Part shown: positions 9,025-17,480 of the stretch, one piece after another
Layout of the letters: each line of letters starts with the position of its first letter
Numbering within the stretch: position 1 is the stretch's first letter
DNA from: Corallococcus caeni
GTDB lineage: Bacteria; Myxococcota; Myxococcia; Myxococcales; Myxococcaceae
Assembly (NCBI RefSeq): GCF_036245865.1
Contig: NZ_BTTW01000009.1
Span: 248,001 to 312,000 of the forward strand
Direction: 5' to 3'
DNA length: 64,000 bases
The notes under the pieces: model-generated
Databases searched by the model: none
The model's input: the letters and a program-made list of their open reading frames with translations, nothing else
What the model was told of the DNA's origin: nothing
Made by a program: the position numbers and the translations under genes

Positions 9025-9390
9025 ATGAGCCGCGCGCCTCCCACCCTCCTCCTCGTCGAGGACGACAGCGACCTGCGCGACGCGCTCGTGGAGATCCTCC
9101 ACGCCGAAGGGCACACCGTCGTCGCCAGGGCGACGGGTGACGAGGCGCTCTCCTGGCTGGAAGCCCACTCTGTCCCCGCGCTGGTGCTCGTGGACATGTG
9201 GACGCCGCGCAAGGACAGCTGGCGGCTGCTGGACGCCCTGCACCACCAGCCGCGCTTCGCGGACCTCCCCGTCGTGGCCATCAGCTCCAGCGAGGAGCGC
9301 CACCCCGCCATCCGCGAGGTGCTCTCCAAGCCCTTCGACCGGGAGGCGCTGCTCGCCGGGGTGCGCCGCTTCGTGCACGCGCTGCACTGA
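9025..9390 (+). CDS. Single-domain response regulator receiver
   Basis: A 121-residue protein that is only a CheY-like receiver. The acidic pocket is Glu12-Asp13-Asp14, the phosphoacceptor is Asp57 in VLVDMWTP, the Ser switch residues are in VVAISSSEE, and the conserved Lys is in VLSKPFD. The loop after Asp57 reads MWTPRKDS rather than the usual MxMPxMDG, so dynamics of the phosphorylation loop may differ. With no output domain it should act by protein contact. A histidine kinase is encoded nearby (10110-11591), but on the opposite strand and separated by a lipoprotein gene, so pairing is only a possibility. Confidence 0.85.
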   Translation: MSRAPPTLLLVEDDSDLRDALVEILHAEGHTVVARATGDEALSWLEAHSVPALVLVDMWTPRKDSWRLLDALHHQPRFADLPVVAISSSEERHPAIREVLSKPFDREALLAGVRRFVHALH

Positions 9391-9395
9391 CGCGC

Positions 9396-10007
9396 TCAGC
9401 CGCCGGGGGCCCGCTGGACCAGCCGCCCCGCCACGCCCGGATCCAGCCGGAACGAGTCGAAGAAGCGGTCCGCGTCCTTCGGCGCACGCCCCTCCGGGTG
9501 CAGCAGCAGCTGCTGGTACAGGCGCGGGCCCACCATGAAGAAGCGGCCCCGCAGGCGGCGCGGACCGGACAGTCCCCCCACCTCCTGGCCCGGGAAGCCG
9601 CCCTCCATCTCCAGCGGCTTCGCGGTGATGGCGGTCGCGCCCAGGGCCTCCAGCGCGCCCTGGCTGGCGCGGTCCACCACGTCGCGCGGGCTCACCTGCG
9701 CCACGGCCGCGGGCGGGAAGTCCGTATAGGAGACGTAGTAGGCGGTGTCCTCCTGCGCGCGCGCGGCGATGAACGTGTGCAGCGTCACCTCGCCCACGTC
9801 CGTGGGCTGCACGCGCCGCTCCTCCGTGACGGGGCCGGGGAACGTCACGCTGAAGCCCCCTTCCGGGGACTGGACGACGGAGGACGGCACCTCCCGCACG
9901 GGCTCGGCGGCGGACACGGGGGGCTCGGTCTGGGTGCGCCCCGCGCACCCTCCCAGCACCAGCAGGGCGGCGGCCAGCGGCACGGCCCGGTGGGAACGCT
10001 TCATCAT
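9396..10007 (-). CDS. Lipoprotein, PsbP/DUF1795-like fold suspected
   Basis: A 203-residue lipoprotein (leader ending LLVLGGC). ATG 10007 is chosen because AGGAG lies eight bases before it. After a short linker the protein has a compact alpha/beta pattern: GGFSVTFPGPVTEE, VTLHTFIAARAQEDTAYYVS, then RFFMVGPRLYQQLLLHPEG and DRFFDSFRL. This resembles the PsbP/MogI-like proteins that start with 'f.v.fPg.p'; the assignment is by pattern only. It is followed by the receiver gene in convergent orientation and has the histidine kinase gene upstream on the same strand about 100 bases away. Role unknown. Confidence 0.65.
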   Translation of the reverse strand: MMKRSHRAVPLAAALLVLGGCAGRTQTEPPVSAAEPVREVPSSVVQSPEGGFSVTFPGPVTEERRVQPTDVGEVTLHTFIAARAQEDTAYYVSYTDFPPAAVAQVSPRDVVDRASQGALEALGATAITAKPLEMEGGFPGQEVGGLSGPRRLRGRFFMVGPRLYQQLLLHPEGRAPKDADRFFDSFRLDPGVAGRLVQRAPGG

Positions 10008-10109
10008 CCAGACGGCTCCTGACATGGGGCCGCAAGGTACGCCCTGCCCCGCCCGGGCGCATCCCTTCGCGTCACCCGGGCACGCTTCAGGCAACGCTTC
10101 CCCCCGCCC

Positions 10110-11591
10110 TCAGTGCATCGTGCCGGCGGGTTCCTCCTCGTCGGCGGGCGGGGGCGGCTCCGGCGGGCCGGCGGAGGACACCCGGGCCAGGTGGACGCGG
10201 AACACGGAGCCCCGGCCGGGCTGGCTCTCCACCTCGATGTGGCCGCCGTGCGCCTCGATGATCCGCCGCGACACCGACAGCCCCAGCCCCACGCCCGGGG
10301 CGCGCTGCTTCGCGTTGCCCGCGCGCTGGAACGGGATGAAGAGGCCCTTGAGGTCCTCCGGCGACATGCCGATGCCCTGGTCCGCCACGGCCATCACCAC
10401 CTGCTCGGCGTCCCCGCGCACGGACACCTCCACGCGGCTGCCCGAGGGGGAGTACTTGAGCGCGTTGCTCACCAGGTTGGTCAGCACCTGCTCCAGCCGG
10501 GCGGGGTCCGCGCGCACCAGCACCGGGGTGTCCGGCGTCACCAGCTCCAGCGTGTGCCCGGAGTCGCCGGACTGGTACAGCTCCACCACGGAGCGCGCCA
10601 GCTCGCGCGTGTCGCGCACCTCCGGCTGGAGCTCCAGCTTGCCGGCCTCGATGCGGGTCGCGTCCAGCAGGTCCCCCACCATCCGGTCCAGGCGCGCCAC
10701 CTGCCGGCGCACCAGCGCCAGCGTGCGCTGCATCCGCTCCGCCGTCATCTCTCCGCGGCCCGTCAGCGACGTGGACAGCTTCAGCGCGGACAGGGGGTTG
10801 CGCAGGTCGTGCGCCACGCCGGCCAGGAACGCCAGCTGCTGCTCCTGCTGGTGGGTGAGGCTGTCCGCCATCTCGTTGAAGGTGTGCGCCATGTCGCGGA
10901 TCTCCGACGGGCCCTGCTCGGGCGCGCGCAGGTGCCGCCCGCCCCGGCCGAAGCCGGACATCGCCTGCCGCAGCGCCGTCACCGGGCGCAGCGCGAAGCG
11001 CCGCAGCCAGAAGATGACCAGCCCCAGCGTCATCATCAGCAGCAGGCCCAGCACCAGCCCCAGCACATTGGCCGTCTCGCTCCAGTACGCCGCGCGCTGC
11101 CGGGCCTCCTGTGCCTGGCCCACGTTGATCTGGATGAGCCGCTCCAGCGAGCGCAGCGCCGCGTCCAGCGACGCCATGGCCGCCGCGTCGTGCTGGGCCG
11201 CGGAGAGCCCCGGACCGAGCGGCGCCTGCTGCGCGTGCAGGTAGGCGTACACCTGCGTCTGGACCTCCGCCACCATCCCGCGCTCCTCCTGGGTGGAGGC
11301 GGTGCCGTGCATCTCCACCAGCTGGCGGCGCAGGTCGGCTTCAATCTGCGGCGGCGAGCGCCCGCGCGACGGGTCCGCGAGGATGGGAGCGCCCGGCAGC
11401 GCCACGAGGCGCGAGTGGACGAGCAGGTCCACCTCCAGCTCCTCGGCCTGACGGACGCCTTCCACGGATTCACTCAGCGTGGAAGCCATGCGTTCCAGGG
11501 CGGTTGTCAGCACCACGAGCAGGGTGGCGGCCACCAGGGTGAGCAGCACCAGCCCGCCCACCACGGTGGAGAAGAAGGCGCGCAGGCTCAT
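10110..11591 (-). CDS. Membrane sensor histidine kinase (HAMP-HisKA-HATPase)
   Basis: A 493-residue kinase. An N-terminal membrane helix (about 10-30), a periplasmic helical sensor region of about 150 residues (four-helix-bundle type), a second helix (about 180-200) and a HAMP segment beginning RPVTALRQAM precede the HisKA domain. The phosphorylated histidine is His261 in the H-box AHDLRNPLSALK. The ATPase domain has N (LVSNALKYSP), G1 (VADQGIGM) and G2 (GVGLGLSVSRRI) boxes. No receiver domain or adjacent full response regulator is encoded; the single-domain receiver at 9025 is the nearest candidate partner. The start is the ATG that opens the first helix. Confidence 0.9.
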   Translation of the reverse strand: MSLRAFFSTVVGGLVLLTLVAATLLVVLTTALERMASTLSESVEGVRQAEELEVDLLVHSRLVALPGAPILADPSRGRSPPQIEADLRRQLVEMHGTASTQEERGMVAEVQTQVYAYLHAQQAPLGPGLSAAQHDAAAMASLDAALRSLERLIQINVGQAQEARQRAAYWSETANVLGLVLGLLLMMTLGLVIFWLRRFALRPVTALRQAMSGFGRGGRHLRAPEQGPSEIRDMAHTFNEMADSLTHQQEQQLAFLAGVAHDLRNPLSALKLSTSLTGRGEMTAERMQRTLALVRRQVARLDRMVGDLLDATRIEAGKLELQPEVRDTRELARSVVELYQSGDSGHTLELVTPDTPVLVRADPARLEQVLTNLVSNALKYSPSGSRVEVSVRGDAEQVVMAVADQGIGMSPEDLKGLFIPFQRAGNAKQRAPGVGLGLSVSRRIIEAHGGHIEVESQPGRGSVFRVHLARVSSAGPPEPPPPADEEEPAGTMH

Positions 11592-11877
11592 CGCGCCTCC
11601 TGTGCGGGCCTCCAGCCGACGTGACCGGTCATGTTCGGGCATCCTCCCTCCGGGCCCACGCCAACCCATCTGGTCGCCGCCCTGTTCCTGAGGAAAGCAA
11701 CAAGCGTCCGATATCGTGGATTCGCGCCCCGGATGCGGGCAGGCCCACGGCTGACGTGGCCCCCAAAAGGAGCCGGCCTCCCGAGGCCCGGCCATGCTAG
11801 TCAGCACGCACAACGCGGCTCGATGCGCCCTCCCCCGGACTTTCGGGCGCCCCCCACCTGCTTGAAGAGGTCACCCG

Positions 11878-12264
11878 ATGGATCTGCTCGCACCACCGGC
11901 CCGCACGCTGAACTTCGACGCCTTCTGGCGTTGGCTCCAGGAGCACACCAACTGCATCCTGCGCTGTGGCTCCCCCGACATGACGTTGTTCGACCATGAC
12001 GACTTCCACTGGATGCTGATGGAAGAGGAGCGACAGCACGTCCTCCAGCTCATCAAGGGCAAGTCGCTGGTGGGCGAGATGGTGATGGTGGGCCGTGAAA
12101 TCTCCGAGGTCACCATCTCCCCGGATCCGGACGCGGATCCGCAGGCGGGCCACTTCCTGGCGGAGCTGATGGGGGGCCCCAAGGAGGACCCGCAGGTGCT
12201 GTACCACTTCATCATGGCCCACGGCATCGAGCCGGTCGCCGGCCACCAGGGCTTCAAGCACTAG
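11878..12264 (+). CDS. Conserved hypothetical protein, 128 aa
   Basis: A small acidic cytosolic protein without signal peptide or membrane helix. It contains an aromatic/acidic segment (FDHDDFHWMLMEEERQHVL) and ends with PVAGHQGFKH. Codon use matches its neighbours, which supports a real gene. I recognise no family; several His, Asp and Glu residues could bind metal but no motif is clear. It is convergent with the LysR gene, and 286 bases separate it from the divergent histidine kinase gene, which should hold both promoters. Confidence 0.6.
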   Translation: MDLLAPPARTLNFDAFWRWLQEHTNCILRCGSPDMTLFDHDDFHWMLMEEERQHVLQLIKGKSLVGEMVMVGREISEVTISPDPDADPQAGHFLAELMGGPKEDPQVLYHFIMAHGIEPVAGHQGFKH

Positions 12265-12303
12265 GCGTCTGTTGGACTCCAAGGCCCGCCCCCTGGCAAG
12301 CCG

Positions 12304-13236
12304 CTACCTGCCTGGCCTGCCCTTCGGGGGGTGACTCCGGGGGGGCACCTCGAGGAGCTCGTGTTCCTCGCGCGCGAGCATCGTCGTCAGCAGCGGGTGC
12401 TGGAACCTTCGCTCCGCCGTGATGGCATAGAACGTCTCGAAGAGCCCCGGAACCACGCAGTGCTCGTGCAGCACGCCCTCGCGGAGCTCGTCGCGAACCA
12501 CGACGGACGGCACCAGCGCGAACGCATGGGTATCGCGCGCCAGGAGCCGCATCGTCGCCATGTCGTCCACCTCGGCCAGGGTGCGGACGCGCACGCCGAG
12601 CTGCTCGCACAGCGCATCGAACTCCGAGCGGATGGCGCTCTCCCGGCCGGGGACGATCATCGGCGCGTCGGTGAGGCTCTGCGGAAAGCGGAAGCCCTTC
12701 TGGCGCTTCGACCCGACGATGCTGACCGGCTGCCGCGCGATGCGCCGGCAACCGAGGCGGCCGCCCGGCTCCCGCGAGGGCGGCCGGTTCGCCAGGACGA
12801 GATCGACCGCGTGGTCCTCGAGCCGGAGCAGCAGCTCCGCCAGCCCCCCGGACTCGAGGCAAAGGCGCACGTGGGGCTGTTCCAGGAGCGGCTTGACGAA
12901 TGACTCCTGGAAGTTTCGCGACAGCGTGGCGACCGCGCCAATGCGCAGCACCTGCCCGGACTGCCGGCCGTGCTGGAGCGTCGAGACCAACTGGCTGCCC
13001 GCCGTGAAGATCTCCTCGGCGTAGGCGAGCGCGATCTCCCCGGCCTCCGTGAGCACGAGCCGGCGCCCGGCCCTGCGGAACAGCGCGTTGCCCAGCTGCG
13101 CCTCCAGCTGCTGGATTTGAGACGACAGCGCTGACTGCGCCACGCACAGGCGCGCCGCCGTCCTCGTCAGGTTGCCGTCCTTCGCGACCGCCCAGAAGTA
13201 GCGAAGGTGGTGGAAGTTGATCTGCTCGACGTTCAC
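12304..13236 (-). CDS. LysR-family regulator (NhaR-like), probable regulator of dabBA
   Basis: A 310-residue LysR regulator. The first 65 residues are the winged HTH (FHHLRYFWAVAKDGNLTRTA, then SQIQQLEAQLGNALFRR); the remainder is a periplasmic-binding-protein-type effector domain. The opening 'NFHHLRYFWAVAKDG' is typical of the NhaR branch. It is divergent from dabB with only 79 bases between the start codons, the usual arrangement for a LysR protein that controls its neighbour, and LysR genes are reported near dab operons in chemoautotrophs. I infer control of dabBA in response to CO2/bicarbonate supply; the effector cannot be read from sequence. Confidence 0.85.
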   Translation of the reverse strand: MNVEQINFHHLRYFWAVAKDGNLTRTAARLCVAQSALSSQIQQLEAQLGNALFRRAGRRLVLTEAGEIALAYAEEIFTAGSQLVSTLQHGRQSGQVLRIGAVATLSRNFQESFVKPLLEQPHVRLCLESGGLAELLLRLEDHAVDLVLANRPPSREPGGRLGCRRIARQPVSIVGSKRQKGFRFPQSLTDAPMIVPGRESAIRSEFDALCEQLGVRVRTLAEVDDMATMRLLARDTHAFALVPSVVVRDELREGVLHEHCVVPGLFETFYAITAERRFQHPLLTTMLAREEHELLEVPPRSHPPKGRPGR

Positions 13237-13315
13237 GTTCCATCTCCCAAAGAGAACGGTATGAGCCTTTTTATGTGTTTTTCAAGAACCGATGCGCCTG
13301 GGTACACAGCGCCGC
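13237..13315. promoter_or_regulatory. Divergent lysR/dabB control region
   Basis: A 79-base intergenic segment, noticeably more AT-rich than its surroundings around 13260-13292 (GAGCCTTTTTATGTGTTTTT). It must hold both promoters and any LysR (T-N11-A) site. I could not single out one convincing palindrome. Confidence 0.55.
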
Positions 13316-14902
13316 ATGAACACGCCCGAGGAGTGGTCGTTCGTCGTCCCCGTCATCGCCCTGGCGATTCCCGTGACCCTCGCGCTTGCCGCGGTCATCT
13401 CACCCCGGCGCGCCGGACTCGCGAGCGGCGCCGCGCTGGGGCTGGCGCTTCTCGTGACCGGCGGTGCCGCGCTGACGTGGGGCGCGGCAACGCAAATGGG
13501 TCCGCGTCTGGGGGTGCGCGTCGACGCCGTCACCTGCGTCATGCTGCTCCTGGTCGCCACCCTCGGGGCCATCATCGTCCGCTACTCGCGGACCTATCTC
13601 CAGGGCGCCCCCGGGCTCGTGAGGTACCTGCGCTGGTTGTTGCTGACGCTGAGCGCCGTCACCGCGCTGGTCATCGCGAACAACCTGCTCGTCGTGGTGC
13701 TGGGTTGGACCGCGACGAGCGTCGCGCTGCACCAGTTGCTGACGTTCTATCGCGAGCGCCCCGCCGCGCTCGTCGCGGCGCACAAGAAGTTCCTCGTCAG
13801 CCGGCTCGCTGACCTCTGCCTCCTGGGCTGCCTCGCGCTCGTCCATCAAGACGTGGGCAGCCTCGAGCTTGACCGCATCGCGGCCTGGGCTGGAGCGCAT
13901 CCAACGCTGTCCCCTTCGATGCAGGCCGCCGCGGTGCTGCTCGTCATCGCAGTGGCGCTGCGGTCCGCGCAGCTCCCGTTCCACGGCTGGTTGCTCCAGG
14001 TGATGGAGGCCCCGACCCCGGTCTCCGCGCTCCTGCACGCAGGCGTCGTGAACATCGGCGGCTTCGTCCTGCTGCGGCTCGCACCGTGGATGGCTCACGC
14101 GGCGCTCGCGCAGCTGCTCCTCGTGGTCATCGGGCTCGGCTCTGCCCTCATCGCCGCCCTCGTCATGACGACCCGGGTCAGCGTGAAGGTCTCGCTCGCC
14201 TGGTCCACGTGCGCGCAGATGGGGTTCATGCTGGTGCAGTGTGGCCTGGGCTTGTGGCACCTGGCGTTGCTGCACCTTGTCGCGCACTCCCTCTACAAGG
14301 CCCACGCCTTCCTGAGCGCGGGGACGGCCGTCGACGAATGGCGGCTGCGCGCCATGACGAAGCAACCGCCCCCGCCATCGTGGGGCCGCCTCGGCATCGG
14401 GGTCCTCGTGGCGGCCGGGAGCGCGGCGCTCTGTGTCCTTGTCTTGCGGCACGCCGCCGCCTTGCGCCCGGCCGATGAGCGCTCCGTTGCCCTGCTCGCG
14501 CTCGTCGTCAGCCTCTCCCTGGTCCCGCTGCTCACCCGAAAGACGACCGGCATCTTCACGGCCGCCGGCGTGGCACTGCGCGTGAGCGGAGTCGTCCTGC
14601 TCTATGTCGGTTGGCACGCGGCCGCGGCGCAGCTGATGCCCTCGCGGGACGCGACGCCGAACGGTCCCGTCTGGGTCCTGGTCGGCCTGGGCTTCGTTGG
14701 CCTCTTCGCCATGAAGGCAACCCTCCAGCTGTTCCCGGAGGGGCGGCTCGCGCGTGCCGTCTACCCCTGGCTGTTCGCCGGCCTCTACCTCGACGAACGC
14801 TTCACCCGCCTCACCTTCCGCGTCTGGCCGCCCCGGCTCCAGCGGCGGTCGGAGTCCGCTCCCGCAACCCGCATCCAGGAAACCCTCGAGGCCCACACAT
14901 GA
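13316..14902 (+). CDS. dabB: DabB, proton-conducting NuoL/MrpA-like subunit of the inorganic carbon pump
   Basis: A 528-residue polytopic membrane protein (about 13-14 helices) of the NADH-quinone oxidoreductase chain 5/Mrp antiporter family. Family landmarks include FHGWLLQVMEAPTPVSALLH followed by AGVVNIGGF, and a conserved Lys/His-bearing helix region. There are no other complex I or Mrp subunits here; instead the stop overlaps the ATG of dabA by ATGA, which identifies it as DabB. Together DabB and DabA couple cation entry to directional hydration of CO2 to bicarbonate in the cytoplasm. ATG 13316 is preferred to an in-frame ATG at 13292, although neither has a strong Shine-Dalgarno. Confidence 0.9.
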   Translation: MNTPEEWSFVVPVIALAIPVTLALAAVISPRRAGLASGAALGLALLVTGGAALTWGAATQMGPRLGVRVDAVTCVMLLLVATLGAIIVRYSRTYLQGAPGLVRYLRWLLLTLSAVTALVIANNLLVVVLGWTATSVALHQLLTFYRERPAALVAAHKKFLVSRLADLCLLGCLALVHQDVGSLELDRIAAWAGAHPTLSPSMQAAAVLLVIAVALRSAQLPFHGWLLQVMEAPTPVSALLHAGVVNIGGFVLLRLAPWMAHAALAQLLLVVIGLGSALIAALVMTTRVSVKVSLAWSTCAQMGFMLVQCGLGLWHLALLHLVAHSLYKAHAFLSAGTAVDEWRLRAMTKQPPPPSWGRLGIGVLVAAGSAALCVLVLRHAAALRPADERSVALLALVVSLSLVPLLTRKTTGIFTAAGVALRVSGVVLLYVGWHAAAAQLMPSRDATPNGPVWVLVGLGFVGLFAMKATLQLFPEGRLARAVYPWLFAGLYLDERFTRLTFRVWPPRLQRRSESAPATRIQETLEAHT

Positions 14903-17412
14903 GCACGCCCAACGCCGCCGCCATGGCTCGAAGCCAGGAGCCCTCCGTCACGAGCGCCTCGCCCGACCCGCGCCTCGACGAAGTCTTCCAGCGCGCCTGC
15001 GCGCGGATCGCCCCGACCTGGCCACTCGACCGCTTCATCGCCGTCAATCCCTTCTGGGGGCTGATCGACTCGCGGCTCCCGGAGGTCGCGGCACGGCTGC
15101 AGTCCCTGTCCGGCGCGCGGCTGCTCATGCCGCGCTCGTGGTACCGGCAGGCCTATCGCGAGGGCCGCCTCCGCGACGAACATCTCCAGGCCGCGCTCGA
15201 CGCGAGCGATTCGACCGCGTCGCTCACCCACCTCCGTGCGCTGCTCGAGCAGGACGAGCCGGCGCCCACGACGCGCGCTCGCGTCGTGGACGTGGTGGAC
15301 GCGGGGCGAGACCTGGTCCACGAGGCGTCGTGGCGCGGCTTCATCACCCAGAGCGTCAGCCAGTTCTGCGCGGGCTACTTCGACGAGGGGCAGGCGCAGC
15401 TGGGGCCTCCGCGGGACCGTGGGCTGTACGCGAGCTGGCGGCAGCATGCGATGACAGACCGGAGCCCGGCGCTGCTCATGCGCGCGACGTCCTACCGGAG
15501 GCACGCCAGTGCGCTCCCCGCGACCGCCCGCGAGCTCGCCCGGACCGCGCTCGCGGCGCTCGAGGTCCCGCCGCGAGAGCAGGAGAACTACCTCTGGAGC
15601 CTGCTGCTGGAGCAGAACGGCTGGGCGTCCTGGTGCGCGTACCGGCGCTGGACCGCGCGGCTCCAGGGAAGCGACGACGACACGCTCCACGACCTCGCCG
15701 CGATTCGCCTCGCCTGGGAGTGGATGCTCTACCGCGCCGGCGGAGACGCGGTCGCCCGGAGCTGGAAGACCGCCATGGCGAATTGGACGCAGGTTGACGC
15801 CGCGGCGGCGGCTTCCCGCTCCAGCGATTGGCTGCTCCAGGCGGCGCTGGAGATCGCGTGGCGAGAGCCCGTCCTGCGCGCGCTCCCGGCCGGTCTTCGC
15901 ACCCCGCGCCGCACGGCCCCGTCGGTGCAGGCCGTCTTCTGCATCGACGTGCGCTCGGAGGTCTTTCGACGCGCCCTCGAGGCCATCGCGCCTTCGGCCC
16001 ACACGCTCGGCTTCGCCGGCTTCTTCGGCGTTCCGATGGACTACCAGCCGCTCGGGGCCGCCGCTGCGCGTCCGCAGCTGCCTGGACTCCTCGCGCCTCG
16101 CCTGCGCGCATCGGACACGGGGCTGGGGCCGGACGCTGAAGCGCGACGTGCCGGGCACTTCGACCTCGCCGCCGCGTGGAGGACGTTCAAGACGGACGCG
16201 CTGTCGACCTTCACGTTCGTCGAAGCGCTCGGGCTCACCTACGCAGGAAAGCTCGTCAGGGACAGCCTCGGCCTGGGAGGGGCGCAGCGCCTCGACAGCG
16301 TCGGGCTTTCCCGCGAAATGGACGCCAGGCGCAAGCCCCGCGTGAGCGGTGCGGTGGATGGCGGGCCCCTGGAGCCCGAGGCGCGCTGCGACCTCGCCGC
16401 GGGCATGCTCCGCGGCATGAGCCTGACCCACGACTTCGCGCGGTTCGTCCTGCTCGTGGGACACGGCAGCGCCACCCGCAACAACCCCCACGCGGCGGGG
16501 CTCGACTGCGGGGCGTGCTGCGGACAGACCGGCGAGGTCAACGCGCGTGCCGCCGCGGCACTGCTCAACGAGCCCGAGGTGCGAAAGGGGCTCGCGAAGA
16601 GGGGAATCCACGTCCCCGAGAGCACGTGGTTCGTGGCGGCGCTCCACCACACGACCACCGACGAGGTGGAGCTGTTCGACGTCGACGAGTCGCCGCCGGC
16701 CTATCGCGTGGACCTCGACGCGCTCCGGGCGTGGCTCGCGGAGGCGGGGGCCCGCGCGCGGACCGAGCGCGCCCGCCTGCTGGGGCTCGAGGGTGTCGGG
16801 CCTTCGAGGCTGCACCAGGCCATTCGCGCGAGGACCACCGACTGGGCCCAGGTTCGCGCCGAGTGGGGGCTCGTGAACAACGCGGCGTTCATCGTCGCGC
16901 CACGCGAGCACTGCCGTCACCTGGACCTTCAGGGGCGCGCGTTCCTCCACGAGTACCGGCACCAGGAGGATGAAGGCTTCGCCGTCCTCGAGCTGATCAT
17001 GACGGCCCCGATGGTCGTCACGCACTGGATCAACTTCCAGTACTACGCGTCCACGGTCGACAACGCGCGCTACGGCAGCGGGGACAAGGTGCTGCACAAC
17101 GTCGTCGGCGGCCATCTCGGCGTCTTCGAGGGGAACGGCGGCGACCTTCGGATTGGACTGCCGATGCAGTCCGTACACGATGGTGAGCGGTGGGTGCACA
17201 CGCCGCTCAGGCTGAGCGTGTTCATCGAGGCGCCGCGCGCCGCGATCGCCGCGGTGCTGGACAAGCACGCGCACGTCCAGGCGCTCGTCACCAATGGATG
17301 GCTCTCGCTCTTCCAAATCGATGAAGAGGAGTGCGCCATCCACGCCCTGCGCGGCGGGCGCTGGCACCGCGAGGCGCCCTCGAGCGACTCAGCGCCAACG
17401 CAGCGGGCCTGA
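14899..17412 (+). CDS. dabA: DabA (DUF2309), zinc catalytic subunit of the inorganic carbon pump
   Basis: An 837-residue soluble protein, the usual length for DabA. The beta-carbonic-anhydrase-like zinc site is complete: Cys348 and Asp350 in VFCIDVRSE, His522 in VGHGSATRNNPHA and Cys537 in LDCGACCG. Spacing matches the characterised Halothiobacillus DabA2 (C351, D353, H524, C539). The start ATG overlaps the dabB stop, so the subunits are made in step. DabA is peripheral and docks on DabB. All catalytic residues are present, so the pump should be functional. Such pumps are best known from autotrophs and some pathogens; in a heterotroph the likely use is supplying bicarbonate for carboxylases. 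Confidence 0.93.
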   Translation: MSTPNAAAMARSQEPSVTSASPDPRLDEVFQRACARIAPTWPLDRFIAVNPFWGLIDSRLPEVAARLQSLSGARLLMPRSWYRQAYREGRLRDEHLQAALDASDSTASLTHLRALLEQDEPAPTTRARVVDVVDAGRDLVHEASWRGFITQSVSQFCAGYFDEGQAQLGPPRDRGLYASWRQHAMTDRSPALLMRATSYRRHASALPATARELARTALAALEVPPREQENYLWSLLLEQNGWASWCAYRRWTARLQGSDDDTLHDLAAIRLAWEWMLYRAGGDAVARSWKTAMANWTQVDAAAAASRSSDWLLQAALEIAWREPVLRALPAGLRTPRRTAPSVQAVFCIDVRSEVFRRALEAIAPSAHTLGFAGFFGVPMDYQPLGAAAARPQLPGLLAPRLRASDTGLGPDAEARRAGHFDLAAAWRTFKTDALSTFTFVEALGLTYAGKLVRDSLGLGGAQRLDSVGLSREMDARRKPRVSGAVDGGPLEPEARCDLAAGMLRGMSLTHDFARFVLLVGHGSATRNNPHAAGLDCGACCGQTGEVNARAAAALLNEPEVRKGLAKRGIHVPESTWFVAALHHTTTDEVELFDVDESPPAYRVDLDALRAWLAEAGARARTERARLLGLEGVGPSRLHQAIRARTTDWAQVRAEWGLVNNAAFIVAPREHCRHLDLQGRAFLHEYRHQEDEGFAVLELIMTAPMVVTHWINFQYYASTVDNARYGSGDKVLHNVVGGHLGVFEGNGGDLRIGLPMQSVHDGERWVHTPLRLSVFIEAPRAAIAAVLDKHAHVQALVTNGWLSLFQIDEEECAIHALRGGRWHREAPSSDSAPTQRA

Positions 17413-17439
17413 CGGACGCACACGCGCACGGCCAACGAC

Positions 17440-17473
17440 AGGCCCGGCCTCCTTCTGCCCGCGAACCGGGCCT
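17440..17473. terminator. Possible bidirectional terminator between dabA and the glycosyltransferase
   Basis: Perfect 8-base inverted repeat AGGCCCGG (17440-17447) and CCGGGCCT (17466-17473) with an 18-base loop, in the 68-base gap between two converging stops. No T-run follows on either strand, so this is a weak call. Confidence 0.35.
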
Positions 17474-17480
17474 CACCCTG

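Noticed and set aside
10113-11624. Long plus-strand frame opposite the histidine kinase
   Set aside because: Antisense shadow; Arg/Gln/His-rich and without any motif, whereas the minus strand has all kinase boxes.
13316-14902. Complex I NuoL or Mrp antiporter subunit
   Set aside because: No other complex I or Mrp genes adjoin; the ATGA-coupled DUF2309 partner identifies it as DabB.
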